64,000 nt of DNA from Deltaproteobacteria bacterium (GTDB taxonomy: Bacteria; Desulfobacterota; Dissulfuribacteria; Dissulfuribacterales; QOAL01), in the NCBI GenBank assembly GCA_026995935.1, contig JALWNK010000058.1, forward strand, positions 1-64,000, read 5' to 3'. The notes under the pieces are model-generated. The model worked only from the letters and a program-made list of their open reading frames with translations, was not told where the DNA came from and did not search any database. Position 1 is the first letter of the stretch. The number at the start of each line of letters is the position of its first letter. This document shows, piece after piece, positions 59,195 through 64,000 of this stretch. A program made the translations under genes and the position numbers.

Positions 59195-59515
59195 ATGGCA
59201 ACTGTAGAGTACAAAGGCAAGACTTATGAAGTCGACGAAGACGGTTTCCTTACAAAGGGAATGGAAGAATGGGATGAAAACTGGGTAGAATACGTCATGG
59301 AGCAGGAAGGCATCAGCGAGCTCACCGAAGACCACAAGAAGGTCATTGAGGTGCTTCAGGACTACTTCAAGAAGAACGGTATCGCTCCCATGGTCAGGAT
59401 TCTTTCCAAGACAACAGGATATCCCCTCAAGAAAATCTACGAGCTCTTCCCATCAGGACCTGGTAAGGGAGCCTGTAAGATGGCTGGACTGCCAAAGCCA
59501 ACAGGCTGCGTCTAG
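59195..59515 (+). CDS. dsrC: DsrC, sulfur-carrier protein of dissimilatory sulfite reduction (DsrC/TusE family)
   Basis: A 106-aa cytosolic protein that carries sulfite-derived sulfur as a trisulfide for DsrAB/DsrMKJOP. It has the family motifs DEDGFLTKGMEEWDENWVEY and FKKNGIAPMVRILSKTTGYP. The mobile C-terminal arm GACKMAGLPKPTGCV carries both redox cysteines, Cys94 and Cys105. The two Cys mark a true DsrC rather than TusE-only paralogues. AAAGGAGGG precedes ATG 59195. It is monocistronic with its own promoter and terminator, far from dsrAB, which is common. It shows that the organism uses a sulfite-reductase-based pathway (sulfate/sulfite reduction or sulfur disproportionation). Confidence 0.97.
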   Translation: MATVEYKGKTYEVDEDGFLTKGMEEWDENWVEYVMEQEGISELTEDHKKVIEVLQDYFKKNGIAPMVRILSKTTGYPLKKIYELFPSGPGKGACKMAGLPKPTGCV

Positions 59516-59539
59516 TAGCCCCTAAAATTTGTTATTATC

Positions 59540-59575
59540 AAGGCCCTGTATCTTTGATGTTCAGGGCCTTTTTTA
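59540..59575 (+). terminator. Rho-independent terminator of dsrC
   Basis: AAGGCCCTG (59540-59548) pairs with CAGGGCCTT (59562-59570) over nine bases, followed by six or more T. It lies 24 bases past the dsrC stop. Confidence 0.92.
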
Positions 59576-59722
59576 TTTTCTTTTTGTTACTTCCTGTTAT
59601 ATTAGCACCAAAATTCTTTCAGCAATCCATTATGACTATTTGTTCTGGACCTGTAAAGGGCCTTGCATCTGAGATACCTGGATTTGCAATTGTTAGTTTA
59701 TTCAAAAAATGGAGGCAATGAA

Positions 59723-61306
59723 TTGCGCACCGCATTATCCGGTCACGCCCTGAGTATATTTTTCATTGTTCTGATAGTGGTGGCGTGTCCGGGAAATCTC
59801 CCAGCCAGTCAACAACAAATTGAAGGGCTTGTAGAGGATTACAGGCCCGTTTTGGCCACTGCAAAGCAGGAAAACAAGGGTCAGTTCCTGCTGGATAAGG
59901 GTGCGCAATCTGGCATAAAGCCGGGAGACCTGTTTTCTTTAGTAGGCAAGGGAAGGCCAATTTACCTTCCTGGAACAAAAAGGATGCTTGGCTATGAAGA
60001 CAAGGTGGTGGGCAAGTGCAGGATTGTAAGAGTCCAGAAGGATTCATCCTTATGTGAAGTGTATTCTGTTTTTGGAAATCTTTCGCCAAATTTGAAGGCC
60101 CTCAGGTTTAGCAATATGAGGGCGGCCTTTTTCCTGGACGGGCGGCTGGTGTCCCCGGTCTTTTCCACCTATTCGCTTGAGAAGCTCCTGCCCAATCTAG
60201 AATGGATAAAACCTGCAAGAGGCCCCCTTCCTGTTCCAACTAAGAGCTCCATGGAGGCCTTTGGCATAGACCTGGTGTTTGAGCTTAAGGACGATACCCT
60301 CCATGTGTATGGGCCTGACATGAAAGAAATTTCCTCGTACGAGATGGTTCCTGTATCTGGGCCGCCCCTGCACGAGTCGAAAGAGACCGGGCATGCCATC
60401 ACTGTACCAGGATTGGAACAGGCGCCCAAAACATTTGATTTTAAAGAGGCCGTCCCTGTTGGAACACTTTCCGAGAAGGTTCTCCAGGTTGCAGTAACGG
60501 ATCTTGACGGAGACGGAAAACAGGAAATCATCTACCTCCTGGCAAACGGGCTTGGAGTTGCACCATACAGGCGTGAAGGCCGGGCAATTTTCTATCGCTT
60601 CGGCGACTTTGAATGCCCATGCAGTTTTTCCTGTTCCAGAGGCTGGCTGGTTCTGAACCTGACCATAAAAGGAGCAGGTCTCACCTCCAAGTTATTCAGT
60701 TACAAAAAGGGGAGGCTTAATCTCGTGCAGGACGAGATTAACCTATGGCTTTCCTTTGTTCAGGCAGCATGCGGGCAGAAAACCCCTGTGCTTATGGGGC
60801 AGGAGTTTGAAAAGGAACGATTCAGGGGAGAGCGCATTTTCAGGCTGAATCCCACAGATCAGGGTTTGGAGTACGTTGAACAGGCAGATTTCCCCAGTGA
60901 TTTTAACATTGACAGTGTAGCTTCTACAGAGGTCAATGGTACCTGTGTCATTTTGTATGTAAGCTTTGACGGGTTCTTTAAGGTCTTTGGAAATGGTTCC
61001 CATATATGGACCTCTCTGTTTCCTGTTGTTCCGGAAAGGCCTTGCTGTGGTCCTCAAAAAGCGGATTTTCTTAAGATTGGAAAGGGCCTTGTTTTTAATG
61101 GGGCTATTCCCGGAGAAAGGGGAAGGGGCGTAAGCGGTCTTTACTACCTGTCTTTATCAGATGGTTACCGTTTTTTCAGGGCGGATTCCCACCTCAAGGG
61201 CTCCATATGTGGCGTGTCAATGACGTCAAAGTCCGTTATAATAGGAGTCACTGAAGAAACCCAAAAAGGTTGGAGAACCTATCTCTACAAGTTTCCCATT
61301 CCTTGA
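59723..61306 (+). CDS. Exported protein with FG-GAP-like calcium-binding repeat, uncharacterised
   Basis: A 527-aa secreted protein. The N-terminus MRTALSGHALSIFFIVLIVV ends near ACPGNLPASQ as a signal sequence. The middle has VTDLDGDGKQEIIYLLANGL, a DxDxDGxxD-type loop of FG-GAP/VCBS repeats. The rest is unassigned beta-rich sequence with eight or so cysteines (FECPCSFSC; ERPCCG). I chose TTG 59723, seven bases after GGAGG; the longer frame from 59663 has no site. It is 12 bases upstream of miaB, so may be co-transcribed. The function is unknown. Confidence 0.7.
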   Translation: MRTALSGHALSIFFIVLIVVACPGNLPASQQQIEGLVEDYRPVLATAKQENKGQFLLDKGAQSGIKPGDLFSLVGKGRPIYLPGTKRMLGYEDKVVGKCRIVRVQKDSSLCEVYSVFGNLSPNLKALRFSNMRAAFFLDGRLVSPVFSTYSLEKLLPNLEWIKPARGPLPVPTKSSMEAFGIDLVFELKDDTLHVYGPDMKEISSYEMVPVSGPPLHESKETGHAITVPGLEQAPKTFDFKEAVPVGTLSEKVLQVAVTDLDGDGKQEIIYLLANGLGVAPYRREGRAIFYRFGDFECPCSFSCSRGWLVLNLTIKGAGLTSKLFSYKKGRLNLVQDEINLWLSFVQAACGQKTPVLMGQEFEKERFRGERIFRLNPTDQGLEYVEQADFPSDFNIDSVASTEVNGTCVILYVSFDGFFKVFGNGSHIWTSLFPVVPERPCCGPQKADFLKIGKGLVFNGAIPGERGRGVSGLYYLSLSDGYRFFRADSHLKGSICGVSMTSKSVIIGVTEETQKGWRTYLYKFPIP

Positions 61307-61318
61307 GGACCTATCACC

Positions 61319-62674
61319 ATGAAAAGTCTTGTTAGAGAAAAAGACGAAATATCAGAAAAGTCTGCGCCCAGAAGGCTCCATATTGTAACATTTGGGTGCC
61401 AGATGAACGAATACGACTCTCAGCGAATGGCCCAAATGCTTATGGGTCGCTATTGTCTGACCCCCTTTCCAGAAGAGGCAGACCTTATAATTGTAAACAC
61501 TTGCTCAATCAGGGAGAAGGCAGAACACAAGCTCTACAGTCTTTTAGGAAGACTGAAAGGCCTTAAAAAGCGCAACCCGGCCCTAAAGATTGGAGTGGCA
61601 GGATGCGTTGCCCAGCAGCTTGGTGAAATGCTTTTTGTAAAGGCCCCCTATGTGGATTTTGTCATGGGGCCCCAGGGGCTCTACGATATCGTCAATATTG
61701 TGAAAGGGCTTGATGAAGGCGGAGAAAGGCTAGTAAGAGTTGACCTTGATAATGATTTTGATATCCCACATGTAGAGGCTCCCCTTCCCAAAAAGGGGGA
61801 GGTTCGGGCGTTTGTAACCATAATGCAGGGTTGCGACAATTTCTGCACATACTGCATTGTTCCCTTTGTAAGGGGCAGGGAGATAAGCAGGCCCTCAGAA
61901 GATATTTTGAGGGAAATAGGCTCATTGGTTGATCAGGGGGTGAGGGATATCACCCTGCTTGGTCAAAACGTTAACTCCTACGGGAAAAAATCTCCCAAAG
62001 GCGTTGATTTTCCTGGCCTTCTCAAGGAGATAGACAGTGCCTTTCCGGACATTAGGCTTCGTTTCACCACCAGTCATCCAAAGGATCTTTCAAACGAGCT
62101 TATAGAGTGCTTTGGAAGGCTTGAAACCCTCTGCGAGCACCTGCACCTTCCAGTCCAGTCCGGCTCTGATAAGATATTAAAACGCATGAACAGGCGTTAC
62201 AGCAGGGCCCAGTATCTCCAGAAGGTGGAAAAACTCAGAAGTGTGTGCCCCGATATCACCATAACCACTGATCTCATTGTGGGCTTCCCGGGAGAAACCG
62301 AGGAGGATTTCCGCCAGACCATGTCCCTTTTGGAAGAGGTGCGTTTTGATCAGGCCTTTGCCTTCAAGTACTCTGAAAGGCCAGGCACTGCTGCAGCCAG
62401 GTTTCAGGAAAAGGTGCCAGAAGATGTGAAGTCCAGGCGTCTTACCGAGCTTCTCAAGATACAGAATCGGATAGGGCTTGAACAGTACCGCCGTTTTGAG
62501 AACAGGATCTGCGAGGTGCTGGTTGAGTCTTTTAGAGATTCAGGGATTACCGCAAGAACCCGGGGAAACCATGTCGTAAACATGGAAGGGGCAGGCGGCC
62601 TTGTTGGACAGCTCATAAATGTTTACATTGAAAGGGCATGTCACCATTCCTTAATTGGAAGAATTGTACACTAA
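61319..62674 (+). CDS. miaB: tRNA-2-methylthio-N6-isopentenyladenosine synthase
   Basis: Radical SAM methylthiotransferase that adds a methylthio group to i6A37 of tRNA. The 451-aa protein has the N-terminal cluster cysteines C27 (FGCQMN), C62 (NTCSIREKAEHK) and C96 (VAGCVAQQ). The radical SAM triad is C172/C176/C179 in MQGCDNFCTYCIVPF, and the TRAM domain is at the C-terminus. The length and FGCQMN motif fit MiaB rather than RimO or MtaB. It lies 12 bases after the exported-protein gene and 15 bases before the bifunctional-nuclease gene. Confidence 0.95.
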   Translation: MKSLVREKDEISEKSAPRRLHIVTFGCQMNEYDSQRMAQMLMGRYCLTPFPEEADLIIVNTCSIREKAEHKLYSLLGRLKGLKKRNPALKIGVAGCVAQQLGEMLFVKAPYVDFVMGPQGLYDIVNIVKGLDEGGERLVRVDLDNDFDIPHVEAPLPKKGEVRAFVTIMQGCDNFCTYCIVPFVRGREISRPSEDILREIGSLVDQGVRDITLLGQNVNSYGKKSPKGVDFPGLLKEIDSAFPDIRLRFTTSHPKDLSNELIECFGRLETLCEHLHLPVQSGSDKILKRMNRRYSRAQYLQKVEKLRSVCPDITITTDLIVGFPGETEEDFRQTMSLLEEVRFDQAFAFKYSERPGTAAARFQEKVPEDVKSRRLTELLKIQNRIGLEQYRRFENRICEVLVESFRDSGITARTRGNHVVNMEGAGGLVGQLINVYIERACHHSLIGRIVH

Positions 62675-62689
62675 CGAGGTATTCGTGCC

Positions 62690-63196
62690 ATGACTGCAAT
62701 AAAGATGACGATTCATGCAATAACCCTTGATCCCCAGTCCAATTCCCCCATCCTTATCCTCAAGGAGGAGGGGGGTGAAAGGACTCTTCCCATATGGATA
62801 GGTCTGCTTGAGGCAACCGCCATTGCCACGGAGATGGAGAAACTGGAGTTTGCCCGGCCCATGACCCACGATCTGGCAGTGAATCTCTTAAAGGCGGCAG
62901 GGGTAAGGCTTGTGCGCATAGATGTCACGGAACTAAAGGACAACACCTACTATGCGGAGATAACCCTTGACACGGGAGATAAGCTGGTTCGTGTGGACTC
63001 AAGGCCCAGTGACGCAGTTGCCCTGGCCTTAAGGGCAGGGGCAGACATCTTTGTGAACGAGGAGGTGCTTAAATCAGCCACCAAGGTGGAACCACAGCCC
63101 ACTGTGGTTACTGGGGATGCAAGCGAAAAAGACGAGGACAAGTGGAACAAGATACTTGAAGAGCTTGATCCCAGTGCCTTTAAGTACAAGATGTAA
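62690..63196 (+). CDS. Bifunctional nuclease family protein (DUF151/BFN)
   Basis: A 168-aa protein with the BFN domain at about 5-130. Motifs include LPIWIGLLEATAIATEMEKL, ARPMTHDLAVNLLKAAG and VDSRPSDAVALALRAGADIF. The last is the family hallmark. The BFN name comes from a plant/thermophile nuclease; the bacterial role is uncertain. It ends with a charged tail (SEKDEDKWNKILEELD). It sits 15 bases after miaB and is probably co-transcribed with it, a common arrangement in Desulfobacterota (from memory). Confidence 0.93.
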   Translation: MTAIKMTIHAITLDPQSNSPILILKEEGGERTLPIWIGLLEATAIATEMEKLEFARPMTHDLAVNLLKAAGVRLVRIDVTELKDNTYYAEITLDTGDKLVRVDSRPSDAVALALRAGADIFVNEEVLKSATKVEPQPTVVTGDASEKDEDKWNKILEELDPSAFKYKM

Positions 63197-63211
63197 CCGT
63201 TAAAGTGGCTG

Positions 63212-64000
63212 TCAGGGGGCATTTTTTACTGCCCTCAGGCACTCTGATACTGGCCTATAATTGAGAGGGGCAGACCAGCCAGCAATCTTGGCTCTACGTG
63301 CCGCCTGGTCGTTTGGCTTCATTGCCCTTAGGGCCTGTGATACCGCCTGGACTATTTCCGGATTTGTAAATTTGAGGCTGGCAAAGGGCCATTCTGGATA
63401 AAGAACCGTGGAATGGATGAAAGGAAATGAATCCTTGACCCGGTCTATTATCCTGAAGTCCTTCAATCTGATCTTTCCCTCTGCAGCCATACGTTCCAGG
63501 GTGTCCGATCTGACTGTGCCTGCCTCAACTATCCCGTCTCTTACTGCATAAACCACCGCGTCATGGGTGCCTCCTTCAAGTAGTTTCCTGAAGTCTTCAA
63601 ATGGATTTATCCCCCTGTCAAGAAAGTGTTTGAAGGCCATTTGCGCCCCGCCGAAGGATGTCATCTTGACGCACATAAAGGAGGTTTCTCTAAGGTCCCT
63701 GCTTTTTTCGATACTGCTGTCATTCCTTGTGAAGATTACCCCCCCAAACCTGTTCAGGGGCATGCCCTGTCTGTAGTTCACCAGGCTGGCAATGGCCTTG
63801 ACGCCAAATTTCTTGTGTAGGACCACGAAAAAGCCTGGGTTTGTAAGGATAAAATCGATTTTTCTGAGGGAGACAGACGAAAATATTTCGTCAAAGGCCA
63901 AGGGCACCAGGATGAAATCGTGTCCGGTCTTGGCAGAAAGATATTTCATGTGGGCAGACCACTTCTCCATGGCCTTTGGCTTGCCTCTTTTGGCCAGAAC
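63212..64000 (-). CDS. PhnD-like periplasmic phosphonate/phosphite-binding protein (cut by right window edge)
   Basis: At least 262 aa, extending beyond the window because the frame is open at 64000. The edge residues VLAKRGKPKAMEKW correspond to the PhnD N-terminal region (GVLAxRG...A...W). Further motifs are FDEIFSSVSLRKIDFILTNP and TSFGGAQMAFKHFLDRGINP, typical of PhnD/SsuA-type solute-binding proteins. Such domains bind phosphate, phosphite or phosphonate, or sit as sensors in histidine kinases. Its C-terminus is near the normal end for a binding protein. The signal peptide is out of view. It converges with the bifunctional-nuclease gene, 15 bases apart. Confidence 0.85.
   Translation of the reverse strand, partial: VLAKRGKPKAMEKWSAHMKYLSAKTGHDFILVPLAFDEIFSSVSLRKIDFILTNPGFFVVLHKKFGVKAIASLVNYRQGMPLNRFGGVIFTRNDSSIEKSRDLRETSFMCVKMTSFGGAQMAFKHFLDRGINPFEDFRKLLEGGTHDAVVYAVRDGIVEAGTVRSDTLERMAAEGKIRLKDFRIIDRVKDSFPFIHSTVLYPEWPFASLKFTNPEIVQAVSQALRAMKPNDQAARRAKIAGWSAPLNYRPVSECLRAVKNAP

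Overview
The window looks like chromosome of a sulfur-metabolising, probably thermophilic member of the Desulfobacterota (former Deltaproteobacteria). Evidence: a DsrC with both C-terminal cysteines, a tetrahaem cytochrome c3-type protein, a Tat-exported four-cluster ferredoxin next to a trihaem cytochrome c, an NrfD-type quinol membrane subunit, an HrcA/CIRCE heat-shock operon, a PAS/sigma54-type activator, and genes frequent in thermophiles (TrpB2, inositol-1-phosphate synthase, tandem small heat-shock proteins). No rRNA, tRNA, CRISPR array, prophage or insertion sequence was recognised. The species assignment is inference only.

Layout. 1-6.4 kb (minus): a tightly overlapping operon proA - nadD/rsfS fusion - gpmI - oppF-like ATPase - lon (lon runs off the left edge). 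6.5-11.3 kb (minus): two Hsp20 genes, an inositol-phosphate synthase, a small zinc-ribbon protein, a periplasmic parvulin and a left-handed beta-helix protein. 11.5-12.7 kb (plus): Fe-S protein plus trihaem cytochrome. 13-19.6 kb (minus): prenyltransferase-repeat protein, GNAT, malQ, then hrcA-grpE-dnaK behind a CIRCE element. 19.8-25 kb: outer-membrane transporter-like protein, trpB2, aat, and convergent aminotransferase and truA. 25.2-30.2 kb: NrfD subunit under a 28-bp perfect palindrome, a MerR regulator, a PAS-PAS-AAA-Fis activator, and a cytochrome c3.

30.6-35.9 kb (minus) is the most accessory-looking part: five exported proteins, mostly CARDB-like paralogues, one ending in a proline-rich tandem repeat and one frameshifted in a nine-base homopolymer. 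36.3-38 kb: a formyltransferase and a WaaP/InaA-type kinase, probably envelope glycan modification. 38-45.5 kb: a gene split by an in-frame TAA, dus, ygiQ, and an RND pump with its adaptor. 45.4-51.3 kb: cobJ, bioD, and a reversible-acetylation set (AcuB-like, AcuC-like, Pat-like). 51.4-64 kb: a double-length UvrA, a DUF5335/DUF2934-like protein, a YcaO-TPR protein, dsrC, an exported protein, miaB, a bifunctional-nuclease-family protein and a PhnD-like protein cut by the right edge.

The most notable unexplained structure is a short operator-like palindrome, TGAAT-N4-ATTCA, found four times. It lies upstream of the Fe-S/cytochrome pair, the outer-membrane protein, the cytochrome c3 gene and dsrC. 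This suggests one regulator for a dispersed energy-metabolism regulon. The exported CARDB cluster and the YcaO-TPR/DsrC/MiaB neighbourhood are the other two candidates for undescribed biology.
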